Assembly (NCBI GenBank): GCA_965240325.2
Contig: OZ251225.1
Span: forward strand, 1,736,001 to 1,800,000
Length of the DNA stretch: 64,000 bases
Origin: Rebecca billardiae RCC1528
Taxonomy: Eukaryota > Haptophyta
Direction of reading: 5' to 3'
Part shown: positions 54,034-64,000 of the stretch, piece by piece
Layout: each line of letters starts with the position of its first letter
Position numbering within the stretch: position 1 is the first letter of the stretch
Translations under genes and position numbers: made by a program
The notes under the pieces: generated by a model
Database searches by the model: none
Told to the model about the DNA's origin: nothing
The model's input: only the letters and a program-made list of their open reading frames with translations

Positions 54034-54595
54034 TTAGAGTATTGTATGCGCATCAGCGAGGCCCACACCCACGAGGGAATGTGCAGCACGCGGGGCGGGG
54101 CGGGTAGCCCGTTGCTCCGCGCGAGCGCGGGTACGCGCTGTATGTGCCGCATGTCGACCGCGATGGCGTAATCGAGCGCCTCGCCGCCGACGAAGCCGCC
54201 AGAGTAGATCATGTGCATGTCCTCCTGCCGCCAGTCGAGAGCGGTCGTCGCGAGGATGCTTGTCGATGTGGGCTCCAGGCATGATGGGCTCGGCGCAGGT
54301 CGCGTTGACGTCGTACACGGCCACCACGCTGAGCACGAGCGCGTTGACGTTCACGCGGTCGTCGCTCTTCGCATCTTCGACAGGTCTGGCGCTCGCGTGC
54401 TCGGCGGCACGAGGAGCTGTTGGTTGTGCGCGCGCGCGCGCACAGCGACAGCGTGTGCCACTCGCGATCGAGAGTGGGCAAGCGCTGCTCACGCGAGCAC
54501 ACGAATCGCAGCGCATCCGTCACCGGCGTGACGACTTCCGCCTCGTCCCGCAGCGCCTGCGCCATGGACGAGGCCATGGCGCGGCGATGTTGCAT
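54034..54595 (-). CDS. uncertain two-exon gene, possibly frameshifted
   Basis: Exon 1, 54595-54444 (MQHRRAMASSMAQALRDE ... DALRFVCSREQRLPTLDREWHTLSL), joins exon 2 from 54385 across a 58-nt GTGCGCGCG...CGCCAG intron. It continues PVEDAKSDDRVNVNALVLSVVAVYDVNATCAEPIMPGAHIDKHP. After this the frame turns Arg/His-rich and unconvincing. The neighbouring frame instead reads TTALDWRQEDMHMIYSGGFVGGEALDYAIAVDMRHIQRVPAL, which looks genuinely coding. Either a further intron or an indel near 54260 separates the two halves. No family recognised. Confidence 0.35.
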
Positions 54596-54853
54596 GCTCG
54601 ACGTTTCATCTCTCTGCGGATGGCATCACGGGCTTGTCTGTGTCGCGCTGCGGCGAGGGTCGCCAACTCGCTATGACGCGGTTGCTGCCACGGCGACAGA
54701 CCCGGGAGGTGCGTCCGCTGCGCGTCGTACGCCGTTGGCGCAGCGCTTCCGTCGCATTGGTCACCGTCGACGCCATGCAGGCCGGACGTGGGCTTCGGCT
54801 GAGGGACCGGCCCGCGAGCGAGGACTGAGTCCGGTGCGCTCCGGCGATCGAGT

Positions 54854-55963
54854 CAAGGGTGTCCAGGGTCCGCAACAGCCAGTGCGCAGCGCGGCAGAGG
54901 CTGTGACGTCGCGAGGTCGCCGCTCGCCAGTGGGACTCGCCCGCCCGCCGCCGTGCACGGCGGCGGAGCCGCTCGCGCCGTGCGCTCCTGCGGCCGTCGG
55001 ATCGGGCTGCGTAGGCGGCGCGCGGCTTGGGCCGTCGCTGAGCCACCCAGCGCCCCTCGCTGCGCCGCGCGCCTTCCTCGTCCTCGCCTCCTCCGCGCCC
55101 TGAAGCAGCACGCACACGCGCGGCGCCGCCACAAAAGCAGCGCAGGCGCTCGCGTGCAAGCGCGCGCGCGCAGCGCGCGACGGACTCGACTCGGTGTTCG
55201 AGCCTCTGCGGGGACATGCAGTGCTATCACATGCGCGCGCGACGCCACCTCGAGCCTGCGCGTTTGACCGTCAGTGCACGCTGATGCACGTTACAAAATG
55301 GTCTGACTTGGCATCATCACACGTGCGACGGAAGCTTCCACAACGGGCCTTGAGTACGTCGACGCGATCGATGCGGGGACGGTCATGCTTGCGTGCGCTT
55401 CTCTTGTGGTCTCCACGCTTGCTGAGAAGCGCCGCGTACGTAGCTGTCATCGTGTCTTGCCTAAGAAGTCGTCCTGACGCATGGCAGGTTCTGGTCAGAT
55501 TGGGCCTACTTCAACACGAGGACGTGTGAGCATTTGGCGCGTGACGGTCACAGCGATGCGCAAGTTCGAGGTGGCGTCGCGCGCGCATGTGATAGCACTG
55601 CATGTCCCCGCAGAGGCTCGAACACCGAGTCGAGTCCGTCGCGCGCTGCGCGCGCGCGCTTGCACGCGAGCGCCTGCGCTGCTTTTGTGGCGGCGCCACG
55701 CGTGTGCGTGCTGCTTCAAGGCGCGGAGGAGGCGAGGACGAGGAAGGCGCGCGGCGCAGCGAGGGGCGCGGTGGCTCAGCGACGGCCCAAGCCGCGCGCC
55801 GCCTACGCAGCCCGATCCGACGGCCGCAGGAGCGCACGGCGCGAGCGGCTCCGCCGCCGTGCACGGCGGCGGGCGGGCGAGTCCCACTGGCGAGCGGCGA
55901 CCTGCCTCTTCCCCAGCCTCTGCCGCGCTGCGCACTGGCTGTTGCGGACCCTGGACACCCTTG
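54854..55963. mobile_element. foldback transposon copy 2
   Basis: Same arms, spacer and ends (CAAGGGTGTCCAGGGTCCGC) as copy 1 at 40668-41779, with scattered substitutions and small deletions in the right arm. Target duplication (G)ATCGAGT at 54846-54853 and 55963-55970. This independent insertion confirms the element boundaries. Confidence 0.87.
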
Positions 55964-55970
55964 ATCGAGT

Positions 55971-56800
55971 TCAGAAGGCCGCGCCAAATCTTGCGTCGCG
56001 TGCGATGGCGCTTCCCGCCCGCGAGACGCCTCGTGATGAGGGCTTTCTCGCACCGAGCCCGACGCGCGACGGTGGATCGCGCGAGGCGGTCATCGTGCGC
56101 AGCGCATGATGCTGCGGCCGGTGCGAGCTTTCGACGTGCACGTCGGGCGAGGATCGCCCCAGGTCTCACGATCGTGTCGACGCGCCGAGCGTACCGCTCC
56201 AAATGCGTCGATTTAGCCCCCGTTCGACCTGCACGCGAGACGACGAGGGCAGCAATCGCGAATCGGGCGAAAACCCCCCTCGGGAGTCCTCTCACGATGT
56301 CCGCGCCGGCGTTGGATCTGGCGCGCGGCGCCCACGCGCTCCGCGCCATGGGCGAACCACTTTTCGGCCGAGCGTCCCCAGTGGGAGCTGCGAGGGCGCC
56401 CGGTAGTGAGCGAAGCGATTTTCTTTTCTCTGCGAGGCGATTTTCTTTTTTATTTTTCTTTTTCTTATCTTTTTCCCGGGCACTACAAGGGGCGGACCTA
56501 CGGCCCGCCATTGGGCCATTATTTTGGACGAGCAAATCTGGCATGCGCGCAAGTCGGTCAGCATGACGATGTTGCATCGGCATGGATGCCGCGGTGCTAA
56601 CTGGCCAGGGGCAGGAGTCCACCACTCAAGTAGTGAAGTCGGGACTGTCTTGGCCTGTCGGGTCTGTACTCGTAGTCGGGCCGCGCGCCGCGTCCCGGTC
56701 CCACTGGCACTGCCGACTGCAGCCAGTCGGCGGACCACGTCAGCCGCCAGTGCCGCGACGACGTAGCCTTAGTCCCGGTTTCTTCAGTGAATGATGACTA
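55971..56800. other. intergenic, no gene recognised
   Basis: GC-rich to about 56405, then a T-rich tract (56415-56475, mostly TTTTCTT). Overlapping frames on both strands with no family motif. Confidence 0.35.
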
Positions 56801-58563
56801 GTGTCTAGTGCGTATACAGCGGTATAGCGAACCAGCCAATCGCCTAGAATACTGTAGCTGGCACTCCTCAGTATCTAAATTCTAGGCCAGGTCCGCAGAC
56901 AGCAAAGCCCCAGTTTCTGAGCTATCTCCCTTGCACCCACCTGGGTATTGTTGAGCGGACTTCGTCTAGAGCTAGGTGCGTTGAAAGACGACGTTTGGCG
57001 CTTCATTCAAAGATACCGGTCGCCCTATGGGATTTCGATGAGATCTTACATATGTATTGATCAGTAGATGACCAAGAGTATATTATCAGCGTGGCGGGAA
57101 CGCCGGTTCGGGCAAATACCCGCGCAATGACATCTCGCGTCGCTTTTATGAATCTGGAGTGAACGGCGTTCGATATCTCAGACCTTCTTTATGATCGGTT
57201 TAACATGCGAATCTTACAATTCAGGCATCTTACTATGACGGAATGTTCGAACACACGGCTGGCGTTATGTGCTATTCCACCCTGCATTCCCCTAATAATA
57301 AGTGTTACTATCGTTAAAATTAGCATCCACTACAAACGCAATCATTGGCAGCGATATCCACTCATACCGGCTTGTCACACCTAAGGCCACCTATTCAAAA
57401 AAACCCAAAATCCTGCGCGCATCCTCTTTTTGATTTTGCGGAGCACGTGCGCCGCCGCCCCCCCCCCCCCCGGCTTTCGCTCACGCTCAGACCTTTCGGA
57501 AGGTGGTGCTTGAGGAGTCTGGAACTATAGCTATCCCTCTAAGTATCCCACCCATAAGTACACATACGAGAATGGGTAGACACGCGCGCTTCTCCTATTG
57601 AGAACGAAAATTCACATGAATTCGAAACTCGAGTGTAACCTCACAAAAATGGGAAGGTTACAGCCGACTACAGTCAAATAAATATTCTACCGAAACAAAT
57701 TACTTTTACGATCGCATAACTACAATTCCAATAACTACTATTATCAGAAAGGGTAAGACTCGGGACATTTTCCCGGAAACGCTCAACAAACAAAGACGTT
57801 GGTAACCAACGGAAAATTCAACCAGGTTACGACGGGTTACAGCCATTTAACTAACTAGCCCGCACTTGACATGGCCAATAAGAATTGAAATGACCAATAA
57901 GAAAAATAGGACGACATCCGTTCATTCTGAAAACAGTATTATAATAAATAATAATCCTCGCGTCTAATTGTATCATACGTTATGATTCAATATCCCATGA
58001 ATTAAAATAAATAAAACGTCTGCTAGATTACTTTTCTGCTGCGCAGTAGCTTGGATAGCAGCATAATTATAATCACTTTCAACAATTAATAAATGACACG
58101 TCTGCTACAGTCGTATTGTTTTTAATAATGCGGCTCTTGCTTTTCATGATTAAACAAAACAAACAGCAGCCGTCAACGCGCTGAAAGAGAGGCGGCTCGC
58201 CATGTAACCGGTTACCGGGTTACAAGGTTACAAGACGTCGACTTTCAATAAATAAAACATCTGCCACATTATTGTTTTAGAATAATGCGGCGCTTGCTTT
58301 CATATGATTAAAATTTAAAAAAAACAGCAGCGTGAACGCGCTGAAAGAGAGGCGGCTCGCCATGTAACCGGTTACAGGGTTACAAGGTTACAACACGTCG
58401 ACTTTCAGTAAATAAAACATCTGCCACATTATTGTTTTAGAATAATGCGGCGCTTGCTTTTCATATGATTAAAATTAAAAAATAGCAGCGTCAACGCGCT
58501 GAAAGAGAGTCGGCTCACCATGTAACCGGTTACAGGGTTACAAGGTTACAACACTGTCAACAC
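56801..58563. other. AT-rich island with tandem repeats
   Basis: Base composition drops sharply to visibly AT-rich over about 1.75 kb, with no open frame of note. From about 58084 it carries three head-to-tail units of about 160 bp. Each holds CAACGCGCTGAAAGAGAG, the palindrome GTAACCGGTTAC (the third base pair varies), GGGTTACAAGGTTACAA and AATAAATAAAACATCTGCC. Possible origin, centromere-like or matrix-attachment DNA, or foreign DNA; none can be decided here. Confidence 0.6.
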
Positions 58564-60406
58564 GTCGGAAGGCGGGGGCGGAAGGGCGACGACCTCGTAC
58601 AGTATGGCGCACGACGGCGAAGCACGCGAGTTTGCGGACGAAGACCGACGGTCACGCAACCGGTGGCGAACACACGCACCGATCTCTCGACACAGTCACG
58701 CCTTCGACACTCTGCTCGCGACCCATGACCGCGGCACCGCAACTCAAGGACTATTCAAGGTAGAGGGCCCCGCAACTGGCACGACGTTGTGGCCATGCTC
58801 GCTCACACAGCCAGCATACTCACCACCAATCGTCTTTACGTCAGGACGTCATCGGGTATGAAACGAGCAGTGCACGCGGTGCAGCGTACATACCGGCACT
58901 ACGCTCGCATTCGATCGCGCCAGGTGGATCAGCGGCCCGCTCGCCGCTCGGCGCACTCGGCTGATGGCAGCGGTACCCTTGTGTGCCGCTGTCGTAGTGC
59001 GAGACCCGCCGCAGCGCCACTGTGGGCGGTCATAGACGCGCCCTCCGCAGTGAAGCACGCTGGGTGCACATCTTCACCGCGCCCCACGCCCGCGCGCGCT
59101 CGTGCGCCCCCTCATTCTCTCTAACCGCGCGCCGCGTAGCCCACCACTGCCAACTGAAGCGGCACGCGCGGCCGCGCAAGCCGCAGACCCGCACCGGCCA
59201 GCTGTCCGTACGGCGTACGCAGCGCAACCCGCCACTTCACCGTGGCGCGGGGTCGACGTCTGGAAAGTAGCGAGATGCTGGGTGCCGGCGGGCTCGCCGA
59301 TCCTCCGAGCCTGAGGTCAGTCCGCCGGAGCGGAGAGTCGGGGCCATGCCCATGGCCGCCGCGCGGTGCCAATCATTTAATCAATCAGTGCGCATACCAT
59401 GAGACTGCGGCATCTGACGCCACTGTGCACTACGACTAATATTCACAAACACGCGCCACGACGGACCGGACTCGTGCCGTCTGCCCGGAAGTGGATCTAC
59501 GACTGACACCCGCACACGGCCCGGCAGAGCCACCCGGCGGCCGCTCGGCTCGGTATATCATGTCTGGCAGCCCGGGCGGGCATCGCCACTGTGAGCCACG
59601 AGCCACGCCCGCAAGGCGCAAGTCGCAACCACCGTCACGTTCGGGCCGGCTCGGTGCGCGGGTCGGCGCCGCCGCCGCCGTCGGGCGCGCGCGGGCGCAC
59701 AAGGCAAAGGCCGTGCGCGGGCGCAGCGCGCAGCAGGCCTGTCAGCCCAGCCTCGGCCTCAGCCGCCGCCCCTGCCTGCTGCGCCCGCCGCCACCGCCGC
59801 CGCCGCTCGCTGGGCCGCGCTCCCCTCGGCGCCGGCGTGCGCGCCCGCGGCGGCGGTGCCGTTCGGCGCGGCACGCGCGCGCATAGCCGCCGCAGCTCCC
59901 AGCGCAGCCACGCGACCCCGGCCGCGTCCAGCGCCACGCCGAGCCGGCCGCGCACGTGCGCACGCCCGAGGTGCGTGTGGCGCGCCCGGCCGGCCAGCGG
60001 CTGTCCCTCCACCACCAGCGGGCGAGCGCTGCAGCGGACGCGACGTGCGCGGCGCGGACGCGCACGCCGCGGAGCGGATCGCCCACCACCGCGCCGCGCG
60101 CCAGGGCCAGCGAGCCCGGCGGCTCGAGCAGCAGCACTGCGCGCGCGCTCGGTGCGCGCGCCCGCGGTCGGTTGTGGCGATGCCGGCCTTGAGGCGGCGC
60201 GCGCGTGCGCGCTGCCCCGAGCCGAGGCGAAAGAGGCGTGGCGCAGGTCGAGCGGCGGAGGAGGGCGTCAGATGCTCTCCCGCAACAGCCCGTCCGCATG
60301 CGCCGGCTCCGCGGGCACACCCGCGCCCGCAGCGCCGTGCCCCGTGCGCTCGCGCTCGCCCCGCCTGCGGAGCACGCCATCCGCACCTGGGGGCGCGGGC
60401 TGTAAC
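58564..60406. other. GC-rich intergenic region, possible unresolved gene on minus strand
   Basis: No secure gene. On the minus strand near 60015-59850 a frame reads VEGQPLAGRARHTHLGRAHVRGRLGVALDAAGVAWLRWELRRLCAR, and near 60140-60040 another reads VLLLEPPGSLALARGAVVGDPLRGVRVRAAHV. These could be pieces of one spliced gene. Their continuity could not be established. Confidence 0.25.
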
Positions 60407-62670
60407 CGTGTAACCTGTGTAACCAGGTAACTGGTTACATCGGAGGCCCCAGGGACTCTGGAGGCAGGAGCTGGCAGGTGGAGACCGTAACGGCCGGTTG
60501 CGAGCTGTAACGGCCGGTGTAACCTTGTAACCTGTGTAACCAGGTAACTGGTTACATCGGAGGCCAGGGACTCTGGAGGCAGGAGCTGGCAGGTGGGGAC
60601 CGTAACGGCCGGTCGCGAGCTGTGACGGCCGGTGTAAGTGTGTAACCCTGTAACCTGTGTCGGTAACCACGGGTAACTGGTTACATCGGACGACCAGGGA
60701 CTCCGTGAGTCTGGAGGCAGGAGCAATGGCAGGTAGTGGGGACCGTAACGGCCGGTCGCGAGCTGTAACGGCCGGTGTAACCTTGTAACCTGTGTAACCA
60801 GGTAACTGGTTACATCGGAGGCCAGGGACTCTGGAGGCAGGAGCAATGGCAGGTAGTGGGGACCGTAACGGCCGGTCGCGAGCTGTAACGGCCAGTGTGA
60901 CCTTGTAACCTGTGTAACCAGGTAACTGGTTACATCGGAGGCCAGGGACTCTAGAGGCAGGAGCAATGGCAGGTAGTGGGGACCGTAACGGCCGGTCGCG
61001 AGCTGTAACGGCCGGTGTAACCTTGTAACCTGTGTAACCAGGTAACTGGTTACATCGGAGGCCAGGGACTCTGGAGGCAGGAGCTGGCAGGTGGAGACCG
61101 TAACGGCCGGTTGCGAGCTGTAACGGCCGGTGTAACCTTGTAACCTGTGTAACCAGGTAACTGGTTACATCGGAGGCCAGGGACTCTGGAGGCAGGAGCA
61201 ATGGCAGGTAGTGGGGACCGTAACGGCCGGTCGCGAGCTGTAACGGCCGGTGTAACCTTGTAACCTGTGTAACCAGGTAACTGGTTACATCGGAGGCCAG
61301 GGACTCTGGAGGCAGGAGCTGGCAGGTGGAGACCGTAACGGCCGGTTGCGAGCTGTAACGGCCGGTGTAACCTTGTAACCTGTGTAACCAGGTAACTGGT
61401 TACATCGGAGGCCAGGGACTCTGGAGGCAGGAGCTGGCAGGTGGGGACCGTAACGGCCGGTCGTGAGCTGTAACGGCCGGTGTAACCCTGTAACCTGTGT
61501 AACCAGGTAACTGGTTACATCGGAGGCCAGGGTGTCTGGGGCGGGAGCTGGCAGGTGGAGACCGCAACGGCCGGTCGCGAGCTGTAACGGCCGGTGTAAC
61601 CTTGTAACCTGTGTAACCAGGTAACTGGTTACATCGGAGGCCAGGGACTCTGGAGGCAGGAGCAATGGCAGGTAGTGGAGACCGTAACGGCCGATCGCGA
61701 GCTGTAACGGCCGGTGTAACCTTGTAACCTGTGTAACCAGGTAACTGGTTACATCGGAGGCCAGGGACTCTGGAGGCAGGAGCAATGGCAGGTAGTGGAG
61801 ACCGTAACGGCCGATCGCGAGCTGTAACGGCCGGTGTAACCTTGTAACCTGTGTAACCAGGTAACTGGTTACATCGGAGGCCAGAGTGTCTGAGGCAGGA
61901 GCTGGCAGGTGGGCCGACCGTAACGGCCGGTCGCGAGCTGTAACGGCCGACGTAACCTTGTAACCTGTGTAACCAGGTAGCTGGTTACATCGGAGGCCAG
62001 GGTGTCTGGGGCAGGAGCTGGCAGGTGGGGACCGTAACGGCCGGTCGCGAGCCGTAACGGCCGGTGTAACCTTGTAACCTGTGTAACCAGGTAACTGGTT
62101 ACATCGGAGGCCAGGGACTCTGGAGGCAGGAGCAATGGCATGTAGTGGGGACCGTAACGGCTGGTCGCGAGCTGTAACGGCCGGTGTAACCTTGTAACCT
62201 GTGTAACCAGGTAACTGGTTACATCGGAGGCCAGGGACTCTGGAGGCAGGGGCAATGGCAGGTAGTGGGGACCGTAACGGCTGGTCGCGAGCTGTAACGG
62301 CCGGTGTAACCTTGTAACCTGTGTAACCAGGTAACTGGTTACATCGGAGGCCAGGGACTCTGGAGGCAGGAGCTGGCAGGTGGGGACCGTAACGGCCGGT
62401 CGCGAGCTGTAACGGCCGGTGTAACCTTGTAACCTGTGTAACCTGTGTAACCTGTGTAACCAGGTAACTGGTTACATCGGAGGCCAGGGTGTCTGGGGCA
62501 GGAGCTGGCAGATGGGGACCGTAACGGCCGGTCGCGAGCTGTAACGGCCGGTGTAACCCTGTAACCTGTGTAACCTGTGTAACCAGGTAACTGGTTACAT
62601 CGGAGGCCAGGGACTCCGGAGGCAGGTGCTGGCAGGTGGGGACAGTAACGGCCGGTTGCAAGCTGTAACG
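60407..62670. repeat. roughly 120-bp minisatellite, 19 copies
   Basis: Nineteen units marked by GGTTACATCGGA from 60434 to about 62600, mean period about 120 bp. Each unit contains the hairpin GTAACCAGGTAACTGGTTAC (8-bp stem, GTAA loop), further GTAACC and GTAACGGCCGG words, and CTCTGGAGGCAGGAGC. Some units vary by duplication of TGTGTAACC or by a shortened spacer. Long minus-strand frames are by-products. Confidence 0.97.
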
Positions 62671-62682
62671 ATGATGATTCAG

Positions 62683-64000
62683 AGAGCTCAGAATACCTTG
62701 CCGATATTCTGTGCGCCAACCCGTGCAGCGATTCATAATCTTCCGCCGAAATTCTGGTCGCCAGTACATACAGCGGCTCGGAATCCCTCGCCAAAATTCT
62801 GGGCATCAGTACATACAACTCTCACAGAGTCTCATGCCGAAATTCCGGTCGCCAGTACATACAGCTGCTCGATTTTTTTGCAAAAATTCTGGGCTCAACC
62901 TATGCAGCAGCTCAGAATCTCGCGCCGAAATTCTGGGCGCCAGCCCATGCAGTCGCCCAGAATCTCCCGCCGAAATTCTGGGCAACCCATGCAGTCGCTC
63001 AGAATCTCCAGCCGAAATTCTAGGCGCCAGTACATACAGCCGCTCGGAACCTTCTGCCAAAATTCTGGGCGCAACCCATACCGCCGCTCAGAATCTCCAG
63101 TCGAAATTCTGGGCGCCAGTACATACAGCCGCTCAGAACCTTCAGCCAAAATTCTAGGGGCTCAACCTATGCAGCAGCTCAGAATCTCGCGCCGAAATTC
63201 TGGGCGCCAGCCCATGCAGTCGCCCAGAATCTCCCGCCGAAATTCTGGGCGCAACCCATACCGCCGCTCAGAATCTCCAGCCGAAATTCTGGGCGCCAGT
63301 ACATACAGCCGCTCAGAGCCTTCTGCCAAAATTCTGGGCGTGAACCCATACCGCCGCTCAGAATCTCCAGCCGAAATTCAGGCGCCAGTACATACAACCG
63401 CTCAGAACCTTCTGCCAAAATTCTGGGCGTCAACCCATACCGCCGCTCAGATTCTCCAGCCGAAATTCTGGGCACCAGTACATACAGCCGCTCAGAACCT
63501 TCAGCCAAAATTCTAGGGGCTCAGCCTATGCAGCAGCTCAGAATCTCGCGCCGAAATTCTGGGCGCCAACCCATGCAGTCGCCCAGAATCTCCCGCCGAA
63601 ATTCTGGGCGCAACCCATACCGCCGCTCAGAATCTCCAGCCGAAATTCTGGGCGCCAGTACATACAGCCGCTCAGAGCCTTCTGCCAAAATTCTGGGCGT
63701 GAACCCATACCGCCGCTTAGAATCTCCAGCCGAAATTCAGGCGCCAGTACATACAACCGCTCAGAACCTTCTGCCAAAATTCTGGGCGTCAACCCATACC
63801 GCCGCTCAGATTCTCCAGCCGAAATTCTGGGCGCCAGTACATACAGCCGCTCAGAACCTTCTGCCAAAATTCTGGGCGTGAAACAATGCAGCCGGTCAGA
63901 ATCCTCCCGCCAAAATTCTGGGCGTGAACATATGCAGCCGGTCAGAATCTCCCGCCAAAATCTTGGGCGTCAACCCATGCAGCCGTTCAGAATATCCTGC
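62683..64000. repeat. 45-bp satellite with roughly 360-bp higher-order period, continuing past the window
   Basis: About 29 units near 45 bp of the form CTCAGAATCTCCAGCCGAAATTCTGGGCGCCAGTACATACAGCCG, with variant ends (CCAGTACATACAGC, CAACCCATACCGC, CCCATGCAGTCGC). Eight-unit blocks repeat: the landmark CTATGCAGCAGCTCAGAATCTCGCG at about 63166 and 63525 is about 359 bp apart. It reaches the end of the window. Confidence 0.95.

Noticed and set aside
57861-58560. Telomere-like repeat from GGGTTAC words
   Set aside because: The words are GTAACC inverted half-sites in 160-bp units, not a short tandem TTAGGG-type array.
59759-62818. Long minus-strand frames (480 and 494 codons) over the 120-bp minisatellite
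   Set aside because: Exact by-products of a 120-bp period (a multiple of three) lacking stops; no protein features.
62626-63881. 296- and 117-codon plus-strand frames and their minus counterparts in the 45-bp satellite
   Set aside because: The 45-bp period is a multiple of three, so open frames appear on both strands; Ser/Arg/Ala low-complexity only.

Overview
This is eukaryotic nuclear DNA from a high-GC, repeat-loaded genome, most like a marine microalga. Coding exons are very GC-rich. Introns are short (58-251 nt in the models below) and mostly open with GTGCGCG and close with CGCAG or CCAG. Gene content includes EFG1, SEN54, CSB/ERCC6, PDE6-delta, bL25m, a plant/algal-style CNBD-ankyrin K+ channel and an EsV-1-7 repeat protein. 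I lean towards a haptophyte, but a pelagophyte or similar alga is not excluded. No tRNA, rRNA or CRISPR array was recognised.

Layout. 0-4 kb: 3' end of EFG1, a KCTD-like BTB protein and a secreted or membrane Cys/His-rich protein. 4.15-6.23 kb: a near-perfect 1-kb-arm inverted repeat. 7-9.8 kb: a DnaJ/X-domain protein and SEN54. 12.3-22.7 kb: one eight-exon gene encoding a predicted 3086-residue protein that carries two complete K+-channel/CNBD/ankyrin modules in tandem. 23-38 kb: a mobile-element and microsatellite block. It holds a TA-flanked TIR element inside a larger inverted repeat, five head-to-tail elements sharing a terminal hairpin plus CCAC end, long minisatellites, and a young gag-only LTR retrotransposon nested in the last element. 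38.3-42.3 kb: a 15-repeat EsV-1-7 protein, a foldback transposon and a small unknown gene. 42.5-53.7 kb: a gene-dense stretch with a type II membrane glycosyltransferase-like protein, a BTB/cytochrome-b5 protein, DUF4396, CSB/ERCC6, PDE6-delta and mitochondrial bL25. 54.85-55.96 kb: a second copy of the foldback transposon. 56.8-58.6 kb: an AT-rich island. 60.4-64 kb: two satellite arrays.

Ten of the recognised genes form five head-to-head pairs with 101-160 bp between start codons: KCTD/PAN-like, DnaJ/SEN54, GT-like/BTB-b5, DUF4396/ERCC6 and PDE6D/bL25m. Bidirectional promoters look like the rule here. The two most notable proteins are the tandem two-module channel, whose second pore has lost the GYG filter, and the EsV-1-7 array protein, whose N-terminal end has been invaded by a foldback element.
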